Positions 14,962 to 21,230 of a DNA stretch of 21,230 nucleotides are shown here, piece after piece (the first letter of the stretch is position 1; the number at the start of each line of letters is the position of its first letter). Source of the DNA: Promethearchaeota archaeon (GTDB lineage: Archaea; Asgardarchaeota; Lokiarchaeia; Sigynarchaeales; SOKP01); the NCBI GenBank assembly GCA_030605085.1, contig JAUWBH010000103.1, positions 1-21,230 of the forward strand. The letters run 5' to 3'. A model generated the notes under the pieces. The model had not been told where the DNA came from. It did no database searches and worked only from the letters and a program-made list of their open reading frames with translations. Position numbers and translations under genes: made by a program.

Positions 14962-15256
14962 AAAACCCGACCCTCGATTCCAATCATAGCTGTTATGCCA
15001 TGTAATGTGCCCCTCCACGCCAAGACCAGAAAGCGTGAACATTTATGCTTACGACTGCTCCATTCCTGGCCTTATCGAGTTTACAATTAAGAGCTTTTAC
15101 CTTTCCTACAAAAGATACTGCCCAAATACCCACCAATCTGGGTGGCGATTCGCCGAGACATAAAACTGGATAACAACAACTCATGAAACCTCAAATCAGG
15201 CAATTTCCGCTATGAGCATTCAACGGTCAATCCAGCATGGGATATCAGGTCAGCCC
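14961..15256 (-). ncRNA. Archaeal signal recognition particle (SRP/7S) RNA
   Basis: About 296 nt on the minus strand, clearly more GC-rich than its surroundings. Helix 8 is diagnostic: CCA-GGAA-UGG (GNAR tetraloop) followed by AGCAGUCGUAAGC, at 15072-15047, the SRP54-binding core. The 5' end (CUGACCUGAUAUCC, about 15253-15240) pairs with the 3' end (GGAAUCGAGGGUCGG, about 14981-14967) to give the helix 1 that archaeal SRP RNAs have. Transcription would end in the T-run at 14966-14959. With SRP19 and SRP54 it delivers nascent membrane and secreted proteins to the translocon. End positions are approximate. A 63-codon frame inside it (14993-15184) is a by-product. Confidence 0.92.
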
Positions 15257-15269
15257 AAACGACCCATTT

Positions 15270-15280
15270 CAATATAGTAA
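15270..15280 (-). promoter_or_regulatory. Candidate TATA box of the SRP RNA gene
   Basis: On the minus strand, ACTATATTGAA-type sequence lies about 20-25 bases before the inferred RNA 5' end near 15256, the normal archaeal TATA-to-start distance. Confidence 0.4.
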
Positions 15281-15327
15281 ATAAGAGAATAAAAACTTAT
15301 TGATTGTTAGTTTCTTTAAAATGGTAT

Positions 15328-15420
15328 AAATATAACTCCAAAAAAAATAATATTTATGATTTATTTCGAATTGAATTGGTAGGTAATAAACTTGTTCTTT
15401 GGATTTTAATTTCTTCTTAA
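15328..15420. repeat. ~92-bp direct repeat, left copy (right copy 16928-17019)
   Basis: Roughly 80% identical to 16928-17019, both ending in GGATTTTAATTTCTTCTTAA-like sequence. The right copy includes the last codons (KKKLKSEEQV) of the minus-strand gene 16985-17206. The left copy encodes KKKLKSKEQV and then runs on, so it is a fragment of that gene's 3' end plus flank. Confidence 0.75.
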
Positions 15421-15505
15421 AAAAGATTTTGAAAAACCAAGCAAGTTAAATGTAATAAACATCAAATTTTAACAAAATAATTTCTATTTAGGAAGTGAAT
15501 GAAGT

Positions 15506-16897
15506 TTGGAAAAAGTTGAAGAACCTCCAAGAAAAATTCCTGTGATGGCTGAGACAGATGTTTTAGTCGTAGGTGGGGGTCCAGCTGGGCTTTCAGCAGC
15601 GTTAGCAGCTGCAAGAGAAGGTGTAGATACAATCCTTCTAGAACGTTATGGTTACTTTGGTGGAACAATAACTCAGGCAATGATAGGATCCATCGCTTGG
15701 TATCGTTATCCAAAAACAATTGATGCTGGAGGAATCCGTCTAGAATTTGAACAACGGGCAAAAGAGATGGGAGCTACAATAGATATACTCGGGAAGATTA
15801 AGAATAAAGAAATGATAAAATCTCTTGAACATGATGGTTTGATAGTAGATGGGGAGCCAATGTATGAAGTTTTGAACACAGAGAAGTTTAAGTATGTGGC
15901 AGATACTATGATTCAAGAAGCGGGGATTGTTCCTTTATTGCATTGTTTGGCTGTGGATGTGATTATGGACGGAAATAAAATTAATGGTGTAATCACAGAA
16001 AGTAAATCTGGAAGACAAGCAATTTTGGCTAAGCGAGTAATTGATACAACTGGAGATGCTGATATTGCATATCATGCTGGTGCGCCATATCGAAAAAATC
16101 CAAAAGGAGAATTATTGTGGGTAACAGTAAACTTTGGCTGTAGTGGGATTAATATTAAAGATTTTTTATTATATTCATTGGAAAATGCCAGTAGTATAGG
16201 GGATTGGGGTTTTTTAGGATTTCTTAGGTTCCCTTATCTGGTAGAACCATTTAACAAGGCCAAGAAAGCAGGAGAAATTCCTGAAGATGTAGATATAAAA
16301 GGCTTTTGGGATAGCTATACAGATGCTGGAGAGATACCGTCCATCAATGGGATTCATATGACGGATATAGACTGTACAGATGTATGGGATCTAACTAAAG
16401 CAGAAATTGAAGGGAGAAAAAGTATTATATGGGCTATAAATGCTTTGAAAAAATATGCACCTGGGTTTAAAAAGGCAAGGCTCAGAACAATTGGATCGTC
16501 GTTGGGTACCAGAGAATCACGAAAAATCATTGGTGAATACAATATTACGGAACACGATGTGAAAAATCAAGCCCGTTTTGAGGACTCAATCGGTATCTGT
16601 CCGGAATTTATAGATGGTTATGGTATGATTGTTATGCCTTCTACAGGTAGGTACTTCCAAGTCCCTTGCGGTATTATCCTTCCACAGAAGGTGGAAAATC
16701 TTCTTGTTGCTGGTCGCTGCGTTGCCGGAGATAAAATTTCTCACGCTGCAACGCGTCAAATGGTGTGCTGTATTGTTACAGGACAAGGTGCTGGGGTGAC
16801 TGCGGCTCTTTCAATTAAAGATAAGGTTAAGTGTAGAGATGTTGATATTTTAAAGGTCCAAAATGCGCTTAAAAATCAAGGTGTCAGAATAAAATAG
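15506..16897 (+). CDS. FAD-dependent oxidoreductase (FAD_oxidored family)
   Basis: A 463-residue flavoprotein. The N-terminal Rossmann motif is DVLVVGGGPAGLSAALAAAREG (G23-G24-G25-P-A-G28) with E46 as the adenosine-ribose acid. The middle contains TTGDADIAYHAGAPY. The second FAD segment near the C-terminus is LLVAGRCVAGDKISHAATRQM, and GTRESRKIIGEY (~333-344) is typical of the PF12831 group. The substrate is unknown; there are no iron-sulfur motifs, so it is not a full HdrA. It starts at TTG 15506, preceded by AGGAAG at 10 nt. It is a single gene framed by two ~92-bp direct repeats, suggesting duplication or insertion. Confidence 0.85.
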   Translation: MEKVEEPPRKIPVMAETDVLVVGGGPAGLSAALAAAREGVDTILLERYGYFGGTITQAMIGSIAWYRYPKTIDAGGIRLEFEQRAKEMGATIDILGKIKNKEMIKSLEHDGLIVDGEPMYEVLNTEKFKYVADTMIQEAGIVPLLHCLAVDVIMDGNKINGVITESKSGRQAILAKRVIDTTGDADIAYHAGAPYRKNPKGELLWVTVNFGCSGINIKDFLLYSLENASSIGDWGFLGFLRFPYLVEPFNKAKKAGEIPEDVDIKGFWDSYTDAGEIPSINGIHMTDIDCTDVWDLTKAEIEGRKSIIWAINALKKYAPGFKKARLRTIGSSLGTRESRKIIGEYNITEHDVKNQARFEDSIGICPEFIDGYGMIVMPSTGRYFQVPCGIILPQKVENLLVAGRCVAGDKISHAATRQMVCCIVTGQGAGVTAALSIKDKVKCRDVDILKVQNALKNQGVRIK

Positions 16898-16927
16898 CCA
16901 TTCCTCAATTTTAGAGTAAATCTGAAG

Positions 16928-17019
16928 AAACATAACTAAAGAAAAGAAATATTTATAACTTCTTTCGATTTGAATTGGAAAGCATTAAACTTGTTCTTCA
17001 GATTTTAATTTCTTCTTAA
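16928..17019. repeat. ~92-bp direct repeat, right copy
   Basis: Partner of 15328-15420. It overlaps the C-terminal codons of the 73-residue protein gene, so this is the likely parent copy. Confidence 0.75.
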
Positions 17020-17206
17020 CATCAGAGGTTATTTTTTGATTTACAAATTTTCTTTTAAGCACCGCGATAAATTCTTCTGTATCGGGAAACACATATGTAA
17101 TATTGTCATCATAGTCGGAATCAATAGTTATTTCTTTGTAAAATCTTCCAACAACTTTCTTATTTAAATCGTTAATAATCATAAATAACGAATGTATTGA
17201 ATACAT
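16985..17206 (-). CDS. Small hypothetical protein (73 residues)
   Basis: A short acidic/basic protein without TM helix: an N-terminal strand-rich part (MIINDLNKKVVGRFYKEITI, then DYDDNITYVFP) and a C-terminal Lys/Glu helix. No recognised family. Coding is supported by a normal residue mix and by the partial second copy of its last ten residues at 15328-15420 with conservative changes. An alternative start is the internal Met at residue 9. It lies downstream of the nitroreductase gene on the same strand, with a structured element between them (17252-17296). Confidence 0.5.
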   Translation of the reverse strand: MYSIHSLFMIINDLNKKVVGRFYKEITIDSDYDDNITYVFPDTEEFIAVLKRKFVNQKITSDVKKKLKSEEQV

Positions 17207-17251
17207 TCAAATAACCAAGTATCATGTAGATAAGATTGTGAACTAATACTG

Positions 17252-17296
17252 CCTGAAGGCAATAGCTTCCTACGAATCCGCACCTACTTTTTCAGG
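17252..17296. other. GC-richer inverted-repeat element, possible structured RNA
   Basis: CCTGAA (17252-17257) pairs with TTCAGG (17291-17296). Inside are a short GAAG/CTTC stem and two CCTAC copies (17269-17273 and 17283-17287). The segment is GC-richer than its surroundings, like the SRP RNA gene. It lies between two minus-strand genes and could be a leader, terminator or small RNA. No tRNA, C/D or H/ACA match was found. Confidence 0.3.
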
Positions 17297-17334
17297 TTAA
17301 AATATCGTTATTTGGAAAAATCGATAATTATGTA

Positions 17335-17853
17335 TCATTCTAATCCTTTTATTTTAAGTGGCGGTCGCGGGACCGTTCTACGATATTTAACGGCAGGAAA
17401 ACCCAATGTGAATGCTCCAAGTACATGCCCTTTTATTCCTAAAATATTCAATATTTCTCGATTCATCGGAATCGCTCCTTGAAGCATTCCAATCCAACAC
17501 GTTCCAAGACCCAGACTTTCAGCAGCTAACATACCATAAGTTAAGGCTATTCCCGCATCGTTTGCTCGCAAACCAATCATTGTTTTATTTTTTTCAAGGG
17601 TTTTATAGTACAGAATAATTACGATTAGATCTTTCACATTTATTGCGTGATTCGTCTCAAATAACGCTTTTAATGGTCCTATTGAAAAGCGCCTAATTCT
17701 ATTTTTGATGCTAATGAGTGTTTGGTTTAACATTGGAATAGAATTTTTATATATTTTTTTATATTCTTTACAACATATCTCGAACCCTCTCCAATTACGA
17801 GAATTTCTATTTTCACACACTTTTGTTAGAATTTCAACTAAAACTTTTTCCAT
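17335..17853 (-). CDS. Nitroreductase-family protein, truncated or divergent at the N-terminus
   Basis: A 172-residue protein whose second half is clearly nitroreductase: NDAGIALTYGMLAAESLGLG with TCWIGM (~99-123) is the conserved helix and flavin-pocket region, and LGAFTLGFPAVKYRRTVPRPPL is the typical end. The N-terminal RRSxRxF FMN-phosphate motif is missing, and 173 codons is short for the family (about 180-270). Inference: either a 5'-truncated relic or a divergent protein with weak FMN binding. The start ATG lies just downstream (on the minus strand) of two copies of the palindrome TTTCGTATTACAAAA, which are candidate operators. No further coding sequence lies upstream. Confidence 0.7.
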   Translation of the reverse strand: MEKVLVEILTKVCENRNSRNWRGFEICCKEYKKIYKNSIPMLNQTLISIKNRIRRFSIGPLKALFETNHAINVKDLIVIILYYKTLEKNKTMIGLRANDAGIALTYGMLAAESLGLGTCWIGMLQGAIPMNREILNILGIKGHVLGAFTLGFPAVKYRRTVPRPPLKIKGLE

Positions 17854-17913
17854 TTTCTTTTTTACACTTACGATTAACTGTCGTTAAATATAGTAAAATA
17901 CATACGGGTTTGA

Positions 17914-17963
17914 GTTTTGTAATACGAAACTTACTTATTTGCAAGAGTTTTGTAATACGAAAC
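17914..17963. promoter_or_regulatory. Two palindromic sites upstream of the nitroreductase gene
   Basis: GTTTTGTAATACGAAAC occurs at 17914-17930 and 17947-17963, exactly 33 bp apart (about three helical turns). It is the same dyad, with one arm change, as the array at 20664-20866. The position, 61-110 bp before the nitroreductase ATG, fits an operator pair. Confidence 0.5.
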
Positions 17964-18066
17964 CATTTTAAGAAAAGTTGAATAAGAGAGAGAAGAGATC
18001 CCCTCCTAAAAAAGTAGGTGTAAATAAAAGAAAAAGAATTAGAAAATATTCGATTATTTTATTGAT

Positions 18067-18702
18067 TTAACAAAAGAAAAAGATTACAAATGATTGTACT
18101 ATTCCTACGAAAAGCAAAAATATCCCCACATATAAACAGATTCTTAGATTTACTCCAACTTTTTGATAATTTGCTTGATAAAAGTATTGTTTTAATAACG
18201 TCCTCAAATCATTCTTTATTAAGCTTTGATCACCTTCTTTTATTAAATCCCTAAATTTATTAAAACAATCCTTATTTGAAATTTTTGGATAATCAATATC
18301 AAAAACTTTGTAATGGCTAAGATTTGAATGTCCAAAAGAAGTAGTATAAGACTTTTTCGGTATTACTACCATGAAATAAATAGAATAAATGGCTATTGGA
18401 AGAATTAAAATTATTAAACAAATCCCCGATCTTAAAGTAGTTGGCTCTAATAGAGAAGAATTTAGATTAAGATAAATACCAAAATATGCCAAAAAAATAG
18501 CTAATAATGAAAAATTGAAACCAATATATTTAACTCTAATATTTCCATAGTAATGAGCATTTCTAAGTGCTTCAGAACGATAACTGCTTAAATTCTTCCT
18601 AAAATAAGAACTAAAATCAATAAGTCTAATCTCTTTTAACATCTCATCAATAAGATCCTTATTCTTTTTCTCAATCTTTTCTCTCTTGTTTTTAAAACAC
18701 AT
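18067..18702 (-). CDS. Predicted membrane protein, three TM helices
   Basis: A 211-residue protein of no recognised family. It has a charged N-terminal ~55 residues (KNKREKIEKKNKD), TM helices ~60-79, ~93-113 and ~186-210, and a ~70-residue cytosolic or external loop (DIDYPKISNKDCFNKF) between TM2 and TM3. The protein ends in a hydrophobic tail with a terminal Cys. ATG 18702 has no Shine-Dalgarno. The neighbouring gene 18952-19569 also encodes a membrane protein on the same strand, 249 bp upstream, with no gene between them, so they may be a functional pair. Confidence 0.6.
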   Translation of the reverse strand: MCFKNKREKIEKKNKDLIDEMLKEIRLIDFSSYFRKNLSSYRSEALRNAHYYGNIRVKYIGFNFSLLAIFLAYFGIYLNLNSSLLEPTTLRSGICLIILILPIAIYSIYFMVVIPKKSYTTSFGHSNLSHYKVFDIDYPKISNKDCFNKFRDLIKEGDQSLIKNDLRTLLKQYFYQANYQKVGVNLRICLYVGIFLLFVGIVQSFVIFFFC

Positions 18703-18951
18703 AATTTATATATATTGATTATACTATAAATCGGTTCTTATTAAAAAACAAATAAAACATAGATTTCTTTATTAAGTGATTAAGTTTAAAAAAATAAGTA
18801 TTTTTATAAATATCTCAATTTTTTTCATTTTAAACATCAAAAAACGCCATATTTTGATATTACGATAATTATTGAAAATATATAAAATTCTATTAATCTA
18901 ACTATTTTTGTTTGACATTATATTTATTTCAAAACGATCAAAGCATAATTC
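18703..18951. other. AT-rich intergenic region
   Basis: No gene or repeat of note; presumably the promoter region of the membrane protein ending at 18702 and the 3' end of the next transcript. Confidence 0.5.
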
Positions 18952-19569
18952 TTAAATAGTTAAAAGTAATCCCGAAGTAAATCCGCACACAATACCCATT
19001 ATTACACCTAAGATAAAAAAAGAGTAAGATTTATACTTAGTTCTTAGAACTCTTTTGTTAAACAAAATTAGGTAAATGCCAAAACTAATTAAAATTAGGG
19101 AAACAAACGACAATAGGCTGATAAAAAGAAACAGGGAAGCTTCAAAAATGTCGTAATTTTGTAAGTCTTCCAGAGAAATTATATTACCGTAAAGGTGGGC
19201 AATATTTAACCATCGGAATATTGGCGGAGGCAAGGACGACTGAAAACACATTATAAGAAAGATAGCCAACCCTTTAAACAAAAATCCTATCCCAAGAAAA
19301 ATGAAAACGACAGAACCCGCTCGACCTCTTTTTTGAACATATTCGAGGTTTCTACCCCGAATTTTATCCCTATTTTCCTTTTCTTTTGCGGTTATTAACA
19401 AGTTAAGCCCCATAGCTAAGAAAATTAAAAACAATATCCAATTTCCGAAGCGAAACACATTCACGCAAATTTCGTCGAATATTTCTAAGATCGTAACGAA
19501 AGTTTTCATTGCCGAGTTAAAGACTTGAAACGGATTAGAGTTAGAGTCTTCACGAAAATACATCACCAT
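18952..19569 (-). CDS. Predicted membrane protein, four TM helices
   Basis: A 205-residue protein without a recognised family. TM helices lie at ~40-60, ~85-108, ~143-168 and ~180-203, with a basic cytosolic loop (KEKENRDKIRGRN, YVQKRGRAG) between TM1 and TM2. The last helix ends at the stop (GFTSGLLLTI). It may start at Met1 or Met3. Function unknown; it belongs to the accessory-looking right end of the window. Confidence 0.6.
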   Translation of the reverse strand: MVMYFREDSNSNPFQVFNSAMKTFVTILEIFDEICVNVFRFGNWILFLIFLAMGLNLLITAKEKENRDKIRGRNLEYVQKRGRAGSVVFIFLGIGFLFKGLAIFLIMCFQSSLPPPIFRWLNIAHLYGNIISLEDLQNYDIFEASLFLFISLLSFVSLILISFGIYLILFNKRVLRTKYKSYSFFILGVIMGIVCGFTSGLLLTI

Positions 19570-19712
19570 TTGTTCTACATTCCCCTATTTAAAGGCGTAG
19601 GAAACCCGACATTAACATATTTTAATGTTTTTAAAAAAAAGAGATCTTTTAATACCATATTAGCAAAAGATTTGTAATAAAAAACTTTTACAAAAAAATT
19701 TAGAACATTTTA

Positions 19713-20309
19713 ATGCCGAAAAATGAAGACAATGAAAAGGATAAGGGAGGGAGACCAAAAAAATTTGAAGGAGATAGCAAAGTGATCTCTTTTAAAATAA
19801 ATGGGAATGTATATACAAAGAGAAGAGATAAAATTCGAGAGATAATAGACGAAGTGATAAAAGAAGAAGTAATAAAAGAAGGAGAAAAAAAAGAAGAAGT
19901 GATGAAAGAAGAAGTGAAAAAAAAGGAAATAACGAAAGATAGACCAATAAAAGAAGAAGACACAAAAGACAAAATAAAAAAGGAAGAAGTAATAAAAGAC
20001 GAAGACACAAAAGACAAAATAAAAAAGGAAGAAGTAATAAAAGACGAAACAACAAAAAATAAAACAAAAAAAGAAGAAGTAACCTTAGAGAAAAATAACG
20101 AAATTGGGAAAGAAAAACAAGAAGTCAGGAACGGTGATAACGAATTATCAGACCCTTTAAAGAAAAAACTCGAAGAAAATGTTGAAGAAGAAAAAGGAGA
20201 AGTAAGGGATCAGAGTAAAGAATTAGATCATTTACCAAAGGAAGAATCTGGAGAGATTGCTGAAAAAGAAAGCGATACGGAAAGAGAAGATAAAAAGTAT
20301 CTTTTTTAA
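19713..20309 (+). CDS. Lys/Glu-rich protein with ribbon-helix-helix-like N-terminus
   Basis: A 198-residue protein. GGRPKKFEGDSKVISF, then KINGNVYTKRRDKIREIIDEVIKE (~12-50), has the layout of RHH DNA-binding domains (strand with KVISFKI, two helices) preceded by an AT-hook-like GRPKK. Residues ~50-190 are low-complexity Lys/Glu with 15-residue repeats (DTKDKIKKEEVIKDE; DNA period 45 at 19956-20000 and 20001-20045). The frame ends with TAA TAA (20307-20312), but the same frame then continues open to 20549. Inference: a DNA-binding regulator with a disordered tail, possibly acting on the palindromes nearby. Confidence in the RHH call is moderate. Confidence 0.55.
   Translation: MPKNEDNEKDKGGRPKKFEGDSKVISFKINGNVYTKRRDKIREIIDEVIKEEVIKEGEKKEEVMKEEVKKKEITKDRPIKEEDTKDKIKKEEVIKDEDTKDKIKKEEVIKDETTKNKTKKEEVTLEKNNEIGKEKQEVRNGDNELSDPLKKKLEENVEEEKGEVRDQSKELDHLPKEESGEIAEKESDTEREDKKYLF
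19956..20045 (+). repeat. 45-bp tandem repeats within the Lys/Glu-rich gene
   Basis: Two near-identical 45-bp units (19956-20000, 20001-20045) plus a diverged third encode the EDTKDKIKKEEVIKD repeat. Confidence 0.85.
20292..20306 (+). terminator. Small hairpin immediately before the tandem stop codons
   Basis: AAAAAG (20292-20297), TAT, CTTTTT (20301-20306): a perfect 6-bp A/T-rich hairpin ending one base before TAA at 20307-20309. It could help termination or recoding, or be chance. Confidence 0.3.
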
Positions 20310-20312
20310 TAA

Positions 20313-20549
20313 AAACACAGGGAAGAAATTAAAGAAAAAGTAGAAAAATTAATAAAAGAAGAAGAAAAGGAAGAAGTGAAAACGCCTATTGAACAGAGTA
20401 ATTCTAAATTCGAGCAAAAAGAAAGGACTCCTAAGGAAATTTACGAAGAATTTTGGGAGTTAATAGACGACGATAACCCAGAATTTCAAGAATTCATACT
20501 AGCAGACGAAAGAAGAAAGAATAAAAAAAAGCTTTTTGATACGTCCTAA
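20313..20549 (+). pseudogene. In-frame continuation of the Lys/Glu-rich protein after TAA TAA
   Basis: Directly after the two stops, the same reading frame encodes KHREEIKEKVEKLIKEEEKEEVKTP..., then a better-mixed segment (IYEEFWELIDDDNPEFQEFILADERRK) to TAA 20547-20549, 78 codons in all. The composition continues that of the upstream protein, so the two were probably one gene of about 278 codons, either broken by stops or read through. Confidence 0.5.
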
Positions 20550-20663
20550 TTTTGTCCTCCTCCCCCTATTTAATTTTTTACCTTATTTTTAGGTTTCGAC
20601 AGCAAGAGTTAGCTTTTTTCATGCATTTTTTGGTATTAATTGTTAATAAAAACAATATTTTGG

Positions 20664-20866
20664 TTTTGTAATACAAAAGTTTAGGACTCTTTTTTTTTAA
20701 TTTGGTTTTGTAATACAAATTGTTTGAGTTTTGTAATACAAAAGTTTAGAACTTTTTTTTTAATTTGGTATTGTAATACAAATTATTTAGTATTGCAATA
20801 CAAAACATAGATTCTAGATTAGATTAAGTTTAACTATATTTCAATAAGGGGTTTTGTATTACAAAA
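20664..20866. repeat. Array of six palindromes, consensus TTTTGTAATACAAAA
   Basis: Copies at 20664-20678, 20706-20720, 20729-20743, 20769-20783, 20791-20805 and 20852-20866. The dyad is TTTTGTA-N-TACAAAA; arms vary slightly (TATTGTA, TACAAAT). Starting distances are 42, 23, 40, 22 and 61 bp. A ~65-bp unit (20663-20727) is duplicated at 20728-20790. The stretch 20550-20883 contains no gene. It is a candidate operator cluster, iteron-type replication origin or centromere-like site. The same motif occurs twice at 17914-17963. Confidence 0.75.
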
Positions 20867-20943
20867 CTCCATCCGATACGAAAATGGGGGCATTTAAAAA
20901 GATAAAATTAATAATATTTTTAGAAAAACAACGAGGAAAAAAA

Positions 20944-21230
20944 ATGTCAAAAAGCAAAGAAAACAAGACGATAAACAAAATAAGCAGAAAGACAGCCTTG
21001 AAAATAACGGATCTTTCTCAATTACCTTGTCGTAGGACGCATTAAAACAACACACTCAAGCGAAACACTTCAAACCTAAGACAATAACCGAAAAAAACAT
21101 CGCGTTTTGCGAAGAATGTAACAATTTGATGAGTTATTCGATTCAAAAAGGGGGATTAACATGCGTAGTGTGTGGTCTTTTTAAACCCTGTTCTTTGAAA
21201 GAAAAACAACACCATAAACTTACCCAACAA
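20944..21230 (+). pseudogene. Zinc-ribbon protein (TFS/RPB9-like), frameshifted and cut by the window end
   Basis: ATG 20944 follows GAGG at 7 nt and encodes 33 residues (MSKSKENKTINKISRK, ending RRTH) to TAA 21043-21045. In another frame, open from 21036 to the window edge, the sequence reads ...KTITEKNIAFCEECNNLMSYS...LTCVVCGLFKPC..., a zinc ribbon of the type at the N-terminus of transcription factor S and RPB9 (CxxC...NLM...CxxCG). That frame has no usable start: TAG lies at 21033-21035. A single-base shift near 21036-21042 would fuse the two. So the gene may be frameshifted, misassembled or recoded; the 3' part lies outside the window. Confidence 0.45.

Larger units (their letters stand above)
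17281..18020. mobile_element. Segment bounded by 16-bp inverted repeats around the nitroreductase gene
   Basis: CACCTACTTTTTCAGG (17281-17296) is the inverse of CCTAAAAAAGTAGGTG (18005-18020), 15 of 16 matching. The 740-bp segment holds the nitroreductase gene and two palindromes (17914, 17947). No target-site duplication and no transposase are visible, so this may be a non-autonomous element or simply a pair of regulatory or termination signals. Confidence 0.3.

Noticed and set aside
14993..15184. 63-codon minus-strand frame
   Set aside because: It lies wholly within the SRP RNA, whose helix 8 and terminal pairing explain the sequence.
17235..17300. tRNA gene
   Set aside because: No acceptor stem of 7 bp with T-loop GGTTCRANNCC and no cloverleaf can be drawn.
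19700..20067. Minus-strand Ser/Phe- and Leu-rich frames
   Set aside because: They are the low-complexity antisense of the Lys/Glu-rich gene.
20297..20320. GTATCT...ACAG segment resembling a tiny spliceosomal intron (24 nt, in frame, containing both stops)
   Set aside because: Archaea have no spliceosome and GT/AG ends are expected by chance in such AT-rich sequence; kept only as a possible deleted or read-through interval.
20664..20866. CRISPR array
   Set aside because: Repeats are short palindromes, spacing is irregular, intervening sequences are themselves duplicated, and no cas genes are present.

Overview
The window looks like the chromosome of an Asgard (Lokiarchaeia-like) archaeon. 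It is very AT-rich. It carries a Ras/Arf-like GTPase behind a longin-like domain, an archaeal-type ribosomal protein S10, an archaeal/eukaryal-type SRP RNA, a Bud23-like rRNA methyltransferase, a B-box-like zinc protein, and TATA-rich promoter regions with only occasional Shine-Dalgarno sites. The assignment is inference; no 16S rRNA gene is present.

Left part (1-5.9 kb): a possible UGA-interrupted SelW-like fragment, the GTPase, and a minus-strand nucleotide-sugar dehydrogenase. The glycine-rich NAD motif of the dehydrogenase is split by a 30-nt insertion that contains a stop. A small HTH protein, a two-TM zinc-ribbon protein, a rhomboid protease and the 3' remnant of an MttB-family methyltransferase follow.

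Middle part (5.9-14.4 kb), mostly housekeeping and metabolism: a PIG-L/LmbE deacetylase, a CheY-like receiver, a Bud23-like methyltransferase + radical SAM pair, a B-box-like protein, a nitronate-monooxygenase-like flavoprotein followed by a crotonase, ribosomal protein S10 (with a puzzling 5' end), an inositol monophosphatase/FBPase and an AAG-type 3-methyladenine DNA glycosylase.

Right part (14.5-21.2 kb): a V4R-like small protein converges on the SRP RNA gene (minus strand). An FAD oxidoreductase lies between two ~92-bp direct repeats. Next come a truncated nitroreductase between 16-bp inverted repeats, two membrane proteins, an RHH-like Lys/Glu-rich protein interrupted by tandem in-frame stops, an array of the palindrome TTTTGTAATACAAAA, and a TFS/RPB9-like zinc ribbon running off the end with a frameshift. 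This end has the character of an accessory region.

The most interesting signal is the split dehydrogenase. Removing exactly 30 nt rebuilds the GMGYVG nucleotide-binding loop. The predicted cut points fall inside two 3-nt bulges of a bulge-helix-bulge-like hairpin, as expected for a very small archaeal pre-mRNA intron cut by the tRNA-splicing endonuclease.
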